The notes under the pieces were generated by a model. It had not been told where the DNA came from. It was given only the letters and a program-made list of their open reading frames with translations, and made no database searches. A DNA stretch of 36,413 bases, taken from positions 1-36,413 of the forward strand of contig JBBQYA010000020.1 in assembly GCA_038209155.1 (NCBI GenBank), given 5' to 3'. This DNA is from JBBQYA01 sp038209155. GTDB taxonomy: Bacteria > Bacteroidota > Bacteroidia > Sphingobacteriales > Sphingobacteriaceae. Made by a program: the position numbers and the translations under genes. Positions 9,345 through 18,076 of the stretch are shown piece after piece; positions within the stretch are counted from its first letter, which is position 1; the number at the start of each line of letters is the position of its first letter.

Positions 9345-10460
9345 TTAACCACCGTTTTCTGGTTTAGGAGCGTTTTCATCCACCAAGGCACCTTTTATTT
9401 TATCAGTTTTGGTTATGCCAGAAATAATTTGAATGTTAATTCCATCAGACAATCCGGTTTTAACTATCCGTTTTTCATAGATCTGATTACCTTTTTCGAC
9501 CTCTACATAGCTGGAATCTTTATTCACGGTAAGCATACTTTCTTTAATGGCTAAAACTTTACTTTTCTTTTCTAATACAATATCAGCATTTGCGCTGTAT
9601 CCGGAACGGATAAAGTTTTTATTATTTCCAGAAACTGCAGCTTTTATTCCAAATTGAATAGCACCTTCTTTCGTTTCACCTTGAGGAGAAATATATTCTA
9701 ATTTAGCATTGTACTTTTCCGTTTCAATAGCACCAATTGTAATGATTAAATCCATCCCTGATTTAATTTTTCCTACCTCAGATTCATCTACAAATCCTTC
9801 AAAAATCATATCGTCCATATCTGCAATAGAAGCAATCGTGGTTCCATCATTAAAGGTATTACTTTCAATCACAGAATTACCTTCTTTAACTGGCACATCT
9901 AGGATCATACCAGAAATTGTTGCTTTAATAATGGTATTGGTTTCATTTCCGCTACTTCGAGTGCTTCCTTTTTTAGTTAATTGTAAATTATCTACTGCGG
10001 CATTTAATTCTTCTTTATTATTATTAAAAATTACTTCTGCATCTTGAAATTCTGCAAGTGTTACTACTTTACTATTATACAAAGTTTTAATTCGTTCAAA
10101 ATCCAATTTTGATTTATTAAAAGAAATTCTTGCACGATTTACTCTGTTTTCTGCATTACTCAAATTTACCATATCTGGAACTATTTTAACTCTTGCTAAA
10201 ATATCTCCAGCTTTTATTTTCTGCCCTGCTACCACAAATATTTTTTCAATAATTCCAGAAACTCTTGATTTTACATCCACCTTTTTCCTCGGTACAACCG
10301 AGCCAGTTGCTACTGTTTTCTTAATAATATCCGTTTCAAAGGGTTGTTCTATTTTATAAACCAATGGCTTTTTTTGAGATTTTTGATACAGAAACCAGAT
10401 GGTTCCAAACAGACTTGCAACTAATAAAAGGATAAGTAAGATTTTGAAAAATTTTTTCAT
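9345..10460 (-). CDS. MacA-like periplasmic adaptor (HlyD/MFP family)
   Basis: 371 residues. A single N-terminal membrane segment (about 5-25) is followed by a beta-barrel strand and a split lipoyl domain (GIIEKIFVVAGQKIKAGDILA, then GMILDVPVKEGNSV). A coiled-coil hairpin lies between the two lipoyl halves, with membrane-proximal domains after them. The protein would link the inner-membrane ABC transporter to an outer-membrane channel. It is the last gene of a four-gene - strand set (ATPase, permease, permease, adaptor), 41 bp after the permease. No TolC-like gene is nearby. The substrate is unknown; MacAB-type systems export peptides, lipids or macrolides. Confidence 0.9.
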   Translation of the reverse strand: MKKFFKILLILLLVASLFGTIWFLYQKSQKKPLVYKIEQPFETDIIKKTVATGSVVPRKKVDVKSRVSGIIEKIFVVAGQKIKAGDILARVKIVPDMVNLSNAENRVNRARISFNKSKLDFERIKTLYNSKVVTLAEFQDAEVIFNNNKEELNAAVDNLQLTKKGSTRSSGNETNTIIKATISGMILDVPVKEGNSVIESNTFNDGTTIASIADMDDMIFEGFVDESEVGKIKSGMDLIITIGAIETEKYNAKLEYISPQGETKEGAIQFGIKAAVSGNNKNFIRSGYSANADIVLEKKSKVLAIKESMLTVNKDSSYVEVEKGNQIYEKRIVKTGLSDGINIQIISGITKTDKIKGALVDENAPKPENGG

Positions 10461-10501
10461 TTTTTGTATTTCGATTTTAGATTTTTATTTTACTCATTAT
10501 T

Positions 10502-11758
10502 TTATTCTGCTCTGAGTGCATCTATAGGAGCTATTTCTACAGCTCTTTTTGCAGGTATAAGTCCAGCTAGTGCACCGCTAAAAACTAAAACGCTTAAAGC
10601 AATTAATACTAATTGAACATCCACTTCAGGATTATAAAAAGGACCGCTAGCATCTGCTGGAATACTGCTGGAAATAAGTTGAAGTAAAGCCAATCCAGTT
10701 ATGAGTCCAAAATATCCAGCAATAGAAGTTAAAAAAACAGATTCCAAAATTATTTGACCAATAATCATATAAGGTTCTGCTCCTAAAGCCCTTTTTATTC
10801 CTATTTCTCGGGTTCTTTCTTTTACAATAATCAACATTATATTGCTTACACCTATGATTCCAGCTAACAAAGTTCCGATGCCAACCACCCAAACCAAAGC
10901 CGAAATCCCATTAAATAAACCCATAATTTTGGTGTATTCTTTTTCCATATTCCAGTGTCCTACAGCAAGCAAATCATCTGGAGCAATGTGATGTCTTTCT
11001 TTTAAAATACTAATTACTTTTTCCTCTGTTTTGGATGCACTAAATCCATCTTTTACTAAAAAAGAAAACCAACCTACTCGATCTCCATAATTAAATGCAG
11101 TTTGAAATGTTGTAAATGGAATATGTAAGTTAGATGTTTCTTGCTCAGCTTGTTGACCGTTTTTCCTGCTGTAAAAAGTTCCTACAACTGCAAAGTAAAC
11201 TCCATTGATTTTTATGTATTTCCCAATCGGGTTTTCTCCTTTTTCAAATAATAAATCTCGAACTCGAGTTCCTATTAATGCTACTTTCCTTTTTTGAACA
11301 ATATCTAATTGATTGATTATTCTACCATCCAAAAGATTAAGAGTTTCTATTTTGAATGTGTCCGGATAATCACCATAAACTGAAAAAATTCCTGTCTTAT
11401 TATTTCTGTAAACGCTATTTCTACCTTGATAATTTCCTAATTGATTTCTAGGAGCAATGGCTGCAAGTTCGGGAACAGATTCGCGAATAGCTAATACGTC
11501 CTCATTGTCATAATTAAATCTTCTACCTGGCTGAAAACCTTCATAAGCTTTATTCGTTCTCTGTGCCCAAACAAAAAAACTATTAGTAGCTGTTCCATCA
11601 AAATCTCGCATCACTCCATTCTTTAAACCATTTCCCGAACCCATCATAATTACCAACATAAAAACTCCCCAGAATACTCCAAACGCAGTTAAGAAGGTTC
11701 TAAGTTTATTCTTTTTTATGGTACTAAAAATTTCTTGCCAATTGTCTAAATCAAACAT
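10502..11758 (-). CDS. MacB-like ABC transporter permease (second of a pair)
   Basis: 418 residues with the MacB/FtsX fold. The N-terminal TM1 comes just after FDLDNWQEIFSTIKKNKLRT, and a large periplasmic domain (about 45-285) follows. Three C-terminal TMs surround the signature IMLIIVKERTREIGIKRALGA, and the protein ends in VEIAPIDALRAE. There is no fused ATPase domain, so it must use the separate ATPase encoded upstream. It is clearly paralogous to the permease encoded just upstream (the same FDLDxWQEIF opening and the same TM architecture) and separated from it by 11 bp. The pair probably forms a heterodimer. Confidence 0.92.
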   Translation of the reverse strand: MFDLDNWQEIFSTIKKNKLRTFLTAFGVFWGVFMLVIMMGSGNGLKNGVMRDFDGTATNSFFVWAQRTNKAYEGFQPGRRFNYDNEDVLAIRESVPELAAIAPRNQLGNYQGRNSVYRNNKTGIFSVYGDYPDTFKIETLNLLDGRIINQLDIVQKRKVALIGTRVRDLLFEKGENPIGKYIKINGVYFAVVGTFYSRKNGQQAEQETSNLHIPFTTFQTAFNYGDRVGWFSFLVKDGFSASKTEEKVISILKERHHIAPDDLLAVGHWNMEKEYTKIMGLFNGISALVWVVGIGTLLAGIIGVSNIMLIIVKERTREIGIKRALGAEPYMIIGQIILESVFLTSIAGYFGLITGLALLQLISSSIPADASGPFYNPEVDVQLVLIALSVLVFSGALAGLIPAKRAVEIAPIDALRAE

Positions 11759-11769
11759 AATTTTATATT

Positions 11770-12999
11770 TTATTCGTCTCTAAGTGCTACAATAGGTTGG
11801 ATTTTTGCAGCTCGCAATGCAGGAAATAAACCTGCAAATGCTCCCGCAACTACTAAAATCATGGTCGCTGTAAATGCTACTGAAAGATCTACTTCAGGAT
11901 TTCTAAAAAAATCAGAAGGTGGCATAAATTTATTAGCCAATTCCAATAAGAACAATCCAAAGAGTAAACCAAAATAACCAGCTAAAGAAGTAATAAGAAT
12001 GGATTCTTGCATAATTAAACTTACAATAGAAAAAGGGGTAGCTCCCAATGCTTTTCTAATTCCAATTTCTTTAGTTCTTTCTTTTACCACGATCATCATT
12101 ATATTACTTACTCCAACAATGCCGGCTATTATTGTTCCTATTCCAATGATCCAAACAAAAAGTCTAATTCCATTAAACATATCCATTACCTGCTTAAAAT
12201 TTGCGGCATTGTTGAAAATGTATAATGCCTCTTTGTCTTCAGAATTAAAATTATACTTGGTAGATAAATAGCTTTTAATACTTTCTAATGTTCTATTGCT
12301 CTGTACAATATTGCTCGATCTATTAATTAACCAAATTATATCTGTTTTATTTTTTTTATTATAGGCTTGTTGTGCTGTAGAAATTGGAATGTAAACCCGT
12401 TCATTATCACCTCTACCCAAATCTGTGAAAACTCCAACTACCAAAAATGAAGTACCTCCAATATTTAAAAATTTTCCAACCGATTCTGTCTTTTTAAACA
12501 ATGCTTCTTGCACTGGCATTCCTATAATTACTACCTTTCTGTTTTCCTCAATATCTGCTTGATTTATATCCCTTCCAAAATTTATTTTATAATTTTCAAG
12601 TTTTTTAAGTTCAGCCGAACAGGCTATTACACCAAAGGATCCTGTTTCATTCTCATATTTCATTGCACCGGAATTAGATATCGAAAATCGAGAAACAATG
12701 GTTTCTATTCCTTCTATATTATTTTTAATGTAGCTGAAATCATCATTCGTTAATTGGATAGTTCTATTCGGCTGCATGCCATTGTAGGCCATACTGGTTT
12801 TGCCCCCTTGAATCCAAATTGTATTAGTCGCATCAGAAAGAAATTGATAACTCACACCATTTTGCAATCCGTTTCCAGAACCTAGCAAAATGATCATCAT
12901 AAAAATTCCCCATGCTACACTAAAACCGGTTAAAAAAGTACGAAGTTTATTTCTTTTTATGGTTTCGAAAATTTCTTGCCATTTATCTAAATCAAACAT
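11770..12999 (-). CDS. MacB-like ABC transporter permease (first of a pair)
   Basis: 409 residues with the same architecture as its neighbour: FDLDKWQEIFETIKRNKLRT, TM1 and the GSGNGLQNGV segment, a periplasmic domain, then MMIVVKERTKEIGIRKALGA and the last TMs, ending AAKIQPIVALRDE. The ATPase stop lies 11 bp upstream, so the genes are surely co-transcribed. Sequence divergence in the periplasmic domain is large compared with the conserved ends, as expected if the two subunits take different positions around the adaptor. Mechanotransmission export of a periplasmic substrate is the family's known mode. Confidence 0.92.
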   Translation of the reverse strand: MFDLDKWQEIFETIKRNKLRTFLTGFSVAWGIFMMIILLGSGNGLQNGVSYQFLSDATNTIWIQGGKTSMAYNGMQPNRTIQLTNDDFSYIKNNIEGIETIVSRFSISNSGAMKYENETGSFGVIACSAELKKLENYKINFGRDINQADIEENRKVVIIGMPVQEALFKKTESVGKFLNIGGTSFLVVGVFTDLGRGDNERVYIPISTAQQAYNKKNKTDIIWLINRSSNIVQSNRTLESIKSYLSTKYNFNSEDKEALYIFNNAANFKQVMDMFNGIRLFVWIIGIGTIIAGIVGVSNIMMIVVKERTKEIGIRKALGATPFSIVSLIMQESILITSLAGYFGLLFGLFLLELANKFMPPSDFFRNPEVDLSVAFTATMILVVAGAFAGLFPALRAAKIQPIVALRDE

Positions 13000-13010
13000 A
13001 GTTTCTTTAA

Positions 13011-13694
13011 TTAAACCAAATTTTCAGATACTTGATTTTCAATTAATCCATCTCGCAAACGAATTATTCGCTGAGTTCGATCAGCTATATCATGCTCATG
13101 AGTGACAATAATAACCGTCATCCCTTCTTTATTAATTTCTTGCAAAAGGTTCATAACTTCATTAGAAGTTACGCTGTCCAATGCTCCAGTTGGCTCATCG
13201 GCAAGAATTACTTTTGGTTGCGAAATTAATGCTCTAGCAATAGCCACACGCTGTTTTTGACCACCACTCAATTCACTTGGAAGATGTTCTGCCCAATCTA
13301 TTAGCCCTACTTTTTCCAGATATTCCATAGCAATACTATTTCTTTTTTTACGATTTACTTTTTGATAATACAGTGGAAGTGCAACATTTTCCATTGCATT
13401 TTTAAAAGAGATTAGATTAAAAGATTGGAAGACAAATCCTAAAAATTTATTTCTAAACTGAGCAGCCTTTGCTTCAGACAAATCTTTAATCAAAGTATTG
13501 TTGAGTTTATAACTTCCTGAATCGTAATTATCTAAAATTCCTAAAATATTTAATAAAGTAGATTTTCCCGAGCCTGATGATCCCATGATGGAAACTAATT
13601 CTCCTTCACGAATTGTAAGGTCAACTCCTTTTAATACTTGAAGTTTATTAGATCCAACCATATAAGATTTTTTTAGGTTACTAATTTCTAACAT
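13011..13694 (-). CDS. ABC transporter ATP-binding protein (MacB/LolD type)
   Basis: 227 residues from the ATG at 13694. A longer reading from a TTG at 13745 adds 17 residues unlike the family, so I reject it. Walker A is GSSGSGKS (38-45), the Q-loop lies near 90 (FQSFN), the signature is LSGGQ (142-146), Walker B is VILADE (162-167) and the switch His is in VTHEHD. These belong to the MacB/LolD/FtsE subgroup. It powers the two permeases encoded immediately downstream and is the first gene of the export operon. Confidence 0.93.
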   Translation of the reverse strand: MLEISNLKKSYMVGSNKLQVLKGVDLTIREGELVSIMGSSGSGKSTLLNILGILDNYDSGSYKLNNTLIKDLSEAKAAQFRNKFLGFVFQSFNLISFKNAMENVALPLYYQKVNRKKRNSIAMEYLEKVGLIDWAEHLPSELSGGQKQRVAIARALISQPKVILADEPTGALDSVTSNEVMNLLQEINKEGMTVIIVTHEHDIADRTQRIIRLRDGLIENQVSENLV

Positions 13695-13908
13695 AGTTAA
13701 TCTTATTTCTAGCTTTGTTGTAATGCCATTTATTTGAACATTCAATAATAATGAATAGATATTAAATGAATAAAAAATAGCTTAATTGTTACAGGAATTT
13801 TAAATCTAGGAAGAGAACAGAAAGATTAATTTTTTGCTAATTCAATTTTGTTCTTAAAAAAATGAAATGTAATTTAAACTGCTCCCAATTATTGAATTAT
13901 AAGATAAA

Positions 13909-14418
13909 TTATTTTAGAATAATTGGGCCTGTACTCACCTTATTACTTTTATTCAGTTTACGATCATTAATGAAATAATCAAACTTCAAAGTATCGCTTC
14001 CTCTAAATTGAATATTAATTACATAAGAAATTGAACCTTGAACACTTTTTGCTCCCCCAACTGATGTGAAAACTGGAATTCTGGAATTGTAATTTAAGGT
14101 ATCTTTTGTATCGTTTTGATTGGCGTCTTTAATCAAAACTTTTGAGAAAACTCCATTCTTCTTCTCAAAATAGTCAATAAAAAAGTTAATATTATTTGGC
14201 GGAATAGTATCAAATTGTCTCAATCCAATGTCTGCATCGCCATCAGTAAATTTAAAATCCAATACCAAAGCAGAATCTTTTCCATTGCTCCCTTTTATTA
14301 TTTGGAATGAATTTGATGTAATAATTGGCTCATTCGGGAAAATAACTTCATCCTTACAAGAAGTTTGTATAAAACCAAAACCTGTAAAAATCAATATGTA
14401 TAATCTCAAGTTTCTCAT
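13909..14418 (-). CDS. Small lipoprotein of unknown function
   Basis: 169 residues. The signal peptide ends IQTSC with a lipobox-like TSC at about residues 19-21. The mature region is predicted beta-rich and contains DFKFTDGDADIG, a calcium-loop-like acidic stretch, and many Asn/Asp residues. It resembles small Bacteroidota lipoproteins of unknown role with a single Ig-like domain. It is transcribed away from the LuxE-like gene, sharing an 80-bp divergent region with a -7-like promoter element at 14435-14442. No function is assigned. Confidence 0.7.
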   Translation of the reverse strand: MRNLRLYILIFTGFGFIQTSCKDEVIFPNEPIITSNSFQIIKGSNGKDSALVLDFKFTDGDADIGLRQFDTIPPNNINFFIDYFEKKNGVFSKVLIKDANQNDTKDTLNYNSRIPVFTSVGGAKSVQGSISYVINIQFRGSDTLKFDYFINDRKLNKSNKVSTGPIILK

Positions 14419-14434
14419 AATTAAGATTGAAAAT

Positions 14435-14442
14435 CAAATTTA
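14435..14442 (-). promoter_or_regulatory. Bacteroidota -7 element upstream of the small lipoprotein
   Basis: The - strand reads TAAATTTG, matching TAnnTTTG, 17 bp before the lipoprotein ATG. No clean -33 TTTG is seen; GAAA on the + strand at 14464-14467 is the nearest candidate. Confidence 0.35.
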
Positions 14443-14497
14443 GTTTAAATTTAACGAAATTTTGAAACCTCTGTTATCTTTATTACAAATTATTTAA

Positions 14498-15478
14498 ATG
14501 AACTTTCCAAATCCAGATCGTATATTTCAAATTGAACAAGAATCAAACTTTAATAATTTATGCTTAGAGATATTTCAGTTCCAAGCTAAAAATATTCCTA
14601 TTTACCAAGAATATTTAAAGTATCTAAAAATAAATGTAGCAACTGTAAATGAAATAGAAAAAATTCCATTTTTACCGATTAGTTTTTTTAAATCTCATAA
14701 AATATCAAGTATTGAAAAAGATGAAATTATTTTTAGAAGCTCAGGAACAACAGGTTCAATTCCATCTAAACATTATATAGGTGATTTATCTATTTATGAA
14801 AAAAGTTTTATTCAAGGTTTTTCTACTTTTTATGGAGAGCAAAATGAGTTTGCACTTCTTGCTTTATTACCATCCTATTTAGAAAGAGATGGCTCATCTT
14901 TAGTTTATATGGTAGAAGAATTAATAAAAATCTCATCTCTGGATAGTGGTTTTTATTTATTTAATCATGAAGAACTTTATGAAAAATTACTAAAGTTAAA
15001 AGCATTAAATAAACCTACTTTATTAATTGGAGTGACTTTCGCACTTCTGGATTTTGCGGAAAAGTTTCAATTAAATTTTCCTGAATTAATCGTTATGGAC
15101 ACCGGAGGGATGAAAGGAAAGCGAAAAGAAATGATAAGAGAAGAGGTCCATAATTTGCTGAAAAACAGTTTTGGAGTTTCTGAAATTCATTCTGAATATG
15201 GCATGACGGAACTTTTGTCACAAGCATATTCTAAGGGAAACGGAATATTTGAAACCCCGAAATGGATGCAAATAAAAATTAGAGATACGAATGATCCGTT
15301 TACCTATTTATCTAATAATAAAACCGGCGGAATTAATATTATAGATCTTGCCAATGTTTACTCTTGCTCATTCATTGCTACACAAGATCTTGGTTTAAAG
15401 CACGAAAATGGAACTTTTGAAGTTAAAGGTAGATTTGATAATTCGGATATTAGAGGTTGTAATTTGATGATTGAATAA
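14498..15478 (+). CDS. LuxE/PaaK-like acyl-protein synthetase
   Basis: 326 residues, an adenylate-forming enzyme of the LuxE (acyl-protein synthetase) branch. SSGTTGS (81-87) is the phosphate-binding loop and EYGMTE (233-238) the adenylate motif. A C-terminal GRFDNSDIRGCNL segment matches the hinge region. The family activates a carboxylic acid as an acyl-AMP and passes it to a protein or carrier. No luciferase, reductase or luxCDAB gene is nearby, so light emission is not implied. Neighbours do not reveal the substrate. It is immediately followed by the first IS remnant, whose recognisable sequence begins 48 bp past the stop. Confidence 0.85.
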   Translation: MNFPNPDRIFQIEQESNFNNLCLEIFQFQAKNIPIYQEYLKYLKINVATVNEIEKIPFLPISFFKSHKISSIEKDEIIFRSSGTTGSIPSKHYIGDLSIYEKSFIQGFSTFYGEQNEFALLALLPSYLERDGSSLVYMVEELIKISSLDSGFYLFNHEELYEKLLKLKALNKPTLLIGVTFALLDFAEKFQLNFPELIVMDTGGMKGKRKEMIREEVHNLLKNSFGVSEIHSEYGMTELLSQAYSKGNGIFETPKWMQIKIRDTNDPFTYLSNNKTGGINIIDLANVYSCSFIATQDLGLKHENGTFEVKGRFDNSDIRGCNLMIE

Positions 15479-15525
15479 TTATTAAATTACAATAAATCCC
15501 AATTTTTAATTAACTAATTGAATAC

Positions 15526-16294
15526 CCGATCTTGCTTAGCGATTTAGAAATCATCCAAAAAACTTTCATAAGGCTAGATTCGCAGATGGAAAAATAAAAA
15601 CGATTCCAGGAAGATTAATCCGAGAATTGGATCGTAAATTACCGTCAGAAAATTATGAATTGGCTTTATTTGGGTGATTACTACACCAAAAACGTTTGGA
15701 TAAAAATAAGATTTATAGTTTACATGAGCCCGATGCGCCATATATTAGTAATGGAAAATAAAAATACGAGCTTAGAAGTATAGTATCTATTACAGTAGCG
15801 CAAAATGTGGAGTAATTCTGGAAGCAATAAATTTTACTAAAAATCAAAATGATAACCATACTTTAAATGCTGGCTTTTAGCAACAGCAAAGATTAAGTAA
15901 ATTAGGTCCTAAAATAAGTATTTCTAAATAGAGGATATAAGCGCAACGTTTCAGTAAGAGGTAGTACGATTTGTTTACCCAAAAATTCTTTAAAAAACTG
16001 ACAAAATATCGCCACACTAAAATAAAAAAAGGCTTTTCCAGAAGAGGAGCCATTGAACCAGTTATTGGAATCATAAAAACAGATCAACGATTAAATTAAA
16101 ACTATTATCAAGGAATAAAAGGCGATCAAATCAATGTATTATTAGCTGCTTCTGCAATGAATTTTAAAAGAATAATGAATAAATGGAGAAAGAATTTATT
16201 AGCACATTTTTATTGATTCATTCTAATTGTTTTATTTCCAATTTATGAACTAAATTTTTATCGTAAATTTAATTTTTGACTCTTTAAGGTACGA
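15526..16294 (+). mobile_element. Decayed IS5-like element, left copy (transposase pseudogene)
   Basis: Broken reading frames reconstruct the C-terminal two thirds of an IS5-family DDE transposase: HPK-x-F-x-KARFADGK-KTIPGRLIRELDRKLPSEN, KNKIYSLHEPD, then VRGSTICLPK, SRRGAIEPVIG and MNFKRIMNKWRKNLLAHF. The N-terminal part is missing and several frameshifts and stops break the gene. About 770 bp aligns along its whole length with 24314-25091 in the same orientation. The right end reads AAGGTACGA followed by CTAG, which fits the YTAR target of IS5-group elements. No matching left inverted repeat was found. Confidence 0.85.
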
Positions 16295-16689
16295 CTAGTT
16301 AATTTATTGATTAAATATTTGCTTTTGCAAATTCCTAGATAATAGTAATTTGATTTTAAAAAGAACCATACTATTAATTTAGAGGATATTTTAAGTACTA
16401 ATTCACATTCGAAAAGTTAACTTATTAAATGTTCAATATTGCTTTTTAAAGTCATTAATGATGTAACTGACACTTTCGTTATTGTTATTTTCTTTCAAAA
16501 ACATTAAATTTTGAGGTCAATATCCAAATTCATCATGTATTTTAAGTCAATGAAAAATAGGTCAGGGTCAAATCATCTATTATCCTGATTTGGATTTAAG
16601 AATTTTAAAAAAGTTTATTTCAACCACAATAATATTTTGTCCTAAAGTATATTTCTATGTACAATACGGATTGACAGTTGATTGAAATT
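16295..16689. other. Non-coding, decayed stretch between IS remnant and rhodopsin
   Basis: About 395 bp, very AT-rich, with stops in all frames. I see no terminator-quality hairpin after the rhodopsin stop and no recognisable gene fragment. It may be eroded accessory sequence. Confidence 0.4.
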
Positions 16690-17529
16690 TTATTCTACTT
16701 CAATTTTATATCCTTCGTGTTTACTCAGAATAACGGCTACATTAGTCAATAATACACCATAAATTACTTTTGAACAAATGTCTGCTATTGTGTAAGTAAT
16801 CTGGCGGCCAACAACCCCTGCTTCGTTAAACAATCCTCCTTCAATTCCAAGCAAATGCGGCATCAGGTAAGCGCCTGGATAAAGCATCCAGGATATCAGA
16901 AATAAAACCCAAATCGAATTTAAGGTTTGCTGAGCTTTGAGAGGAATACCTTCTTTTCCTTCGGTAATTACTTTTTTCATCAGGTAAAGAATATGAATAA
17001 AAAATGCGGTTGAGATCGCTCCCCAAACCGCAAACACTATCAGGTTAGTAACTTCGTAAAACTGACCAATATATCCGGTAATGATCATTCCTGCGCCTGA
17101 AAACCAGAACTGATTGCGAATACTACTAAAGCTAGTACGTTTTAGCGTAATCACAAATAATATTTGAAATAGCAGCATAGGTACATCAATTAACCAATTT
17201 AGGTAACGGTAACCGTTATTAAACAGATCAGATCCACCTCCTAGGTAGTATCTGCCCCTTTTTATATCGAACACAAAGCTATTTGTCCAGTTATTTGCTT
17301 GAGCATATAGCAACAGGAAAGCCGATACCATAACCACCACCGAAAGTACGGCTGATATCCGGTATTTAGGTGCCACATCCTTAATAGTAAGTATAAAATA
17401 AAAAAGTGCCGCTAGCATTACTGCATAACCGAGTGTAAGCACATGGGCTACCATTTGGTAAGCCATTTCGCTAAATCCTTGTTCCAAACCTATGTAGTTT
17501 TCAAAAGTCGAGTTTCCTAAATTATTCAT
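16690..17529 (-). CDS. Light-driven sodium-pump rhodopsin (NaR, KR2/NDQ type)
   Basis: 279 residues, seven TM helices, one residue shorter than KR2 of Krokinobacter eikastus and alignable end to end from memory. The retinal Schiff-base Lys is Lys254 (ADICSKVIYG). The helix C motif is Asn111-Asp115-Gln122, equivalent to KR2 Asn112-Asp116-Gln123, the hallmark of Na+ pumps. Also kept are His29, Ser69, Asp101, Tyr107, Arg108, Glu159, Arg242 and Asp250, which match KR2 His30, Ser70, Asp102, Tyr108, Arg109, Glu160, Arg243 and Asp251. The N-terminal GNSTFENYIG keeps KR2's capping helix. It would export Na+ on illumination from the inner membrane. No blh or carotenoid gene lies in the window. It is transcribed away from the lactate/Usp gene set, from the 546-bp divergent gap. 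Confidence 0.96.
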   Translation of the reverse strand: MNNLGNSTFENYIGLEQGFSEMAYQMVAHVLTLGYAVMLAALFYFILTIKDVAPKYRISAVLSVVVMVSAFLLLYAQANNWTNSFVFDIKRGRYYLGGGSDLFNNGYRYLNWLIDVPMLLFQILFVITLKRTSFSSIRNQFWFSGAGMIITGYIGQFYEVTNLIVFAVWGAISTAFFIHILYLMKKVITEGKEGIPLKAQQTLNSIWVLFLISWMLYPGAYLMPHLLGIEGGLFNEAGVVGRQITYTIADICSKVIYGVLLTNVAVILSKHEGYKIEVE

Positions 17530-18076
17530 CTTATTAAATTTTTTAAATACTGTGTTGTTTTTTATAATCGAAAGTCAAATGTTTTTTTTCTTATCCCATT
17601 TGATGTAATTGTGGATTGTTTTGTTTTCGGATATTCAAGTTAAGTTTTAGGCTAAGACATCCAAATTTATTTTTTAAATTGTTGAAAGCATTTCTTTATA
17701 TTGATTACTATTAAATATTACTCAAAAAAAGTACCAGAGTATTATACAATAAGGATAAAGAAAAAAAGATTTAATCAAGATGAATCTTTCAGCTCAAGTT
17801 TTAAACTTCTTAAATCATGGGATATTGAACTTGAAAGCTAACTTGCAAAATACCAAAACTCTGTTGCCATATTTCTTGAAGAACACGAACCAAATAAATT
17901 TTATAAAACATTAGTTTACAGAAATTTAAATTTGTTTTTCTAATTCTTGGGGTCAATAATTACAGCTAAAGTGTCTCTAATTAATTTCAATTGTTGGCAT
18001 ATATTTTGGTTTTTCAAAATTGCATGGCTTTAATCAAATCGTTATTATTAACAATGTAATTTATAACATAGAAAAT
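17530..18076. other. Divergent intergenic region between rhodopsin and D-LDH
   Basis: 546 bp holding the promoters of both genes. On the - strand TTTGACTTT lies about 45 bp before the rhodopsin ATG, a possible -33 element, but no TAnnTTTG is correctly placed. Upstream of the dehydrogenase, TATATTTTGG near 18000 is close to the -7 consensus. The middle holds a gene remnant at 17767-17943. Confidence 0.4.
17767..17943 (+). pseudogene. Small gene remnant of unknown family
   Basis: A 59-codon frame has one internal stop (TAA at 17839) and no start codon. It encodes RFNQDESFSSSFKLLKSWD, then LAKYQNSVAIFLEEHEPNKF and KTLVYRNLNLFF. Amino-acid composition is protein-like (amphipathic, with few runs) despite the AT-rich setting. 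I do not recognise the family, and it could still be a chance open frame. Confidence 0.3.

Noticed and set aside
14498..15478. Bioluminescence function for the LuxE-like gene
   Set aside because: No luxA, luxB, luxC or luxD is present; LuxE-like enzymes are common outside lux operons.
15877..16087. Two - strand open frames of 61-65 codons inside the left IS remnant
   Set aside because: They run antisense through the recognisable transposase remains and encode nothing family-like.
16690..17529. Rhodopsin as a proton or chloride pump
   Set aside because: The NDQ motif and the KR2-like capping helix and Na+-site residues fit sodium pumps; DTE/DTD proton pumps and NTQ chloride pumps differ at helix C.
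18020..18076. Upstream TTG start for the D-lactate dehydrogenase
   Set aside because: The extra 19 residues are not family-like; the ATG at 18077 begins the conserved MKIAIFS.
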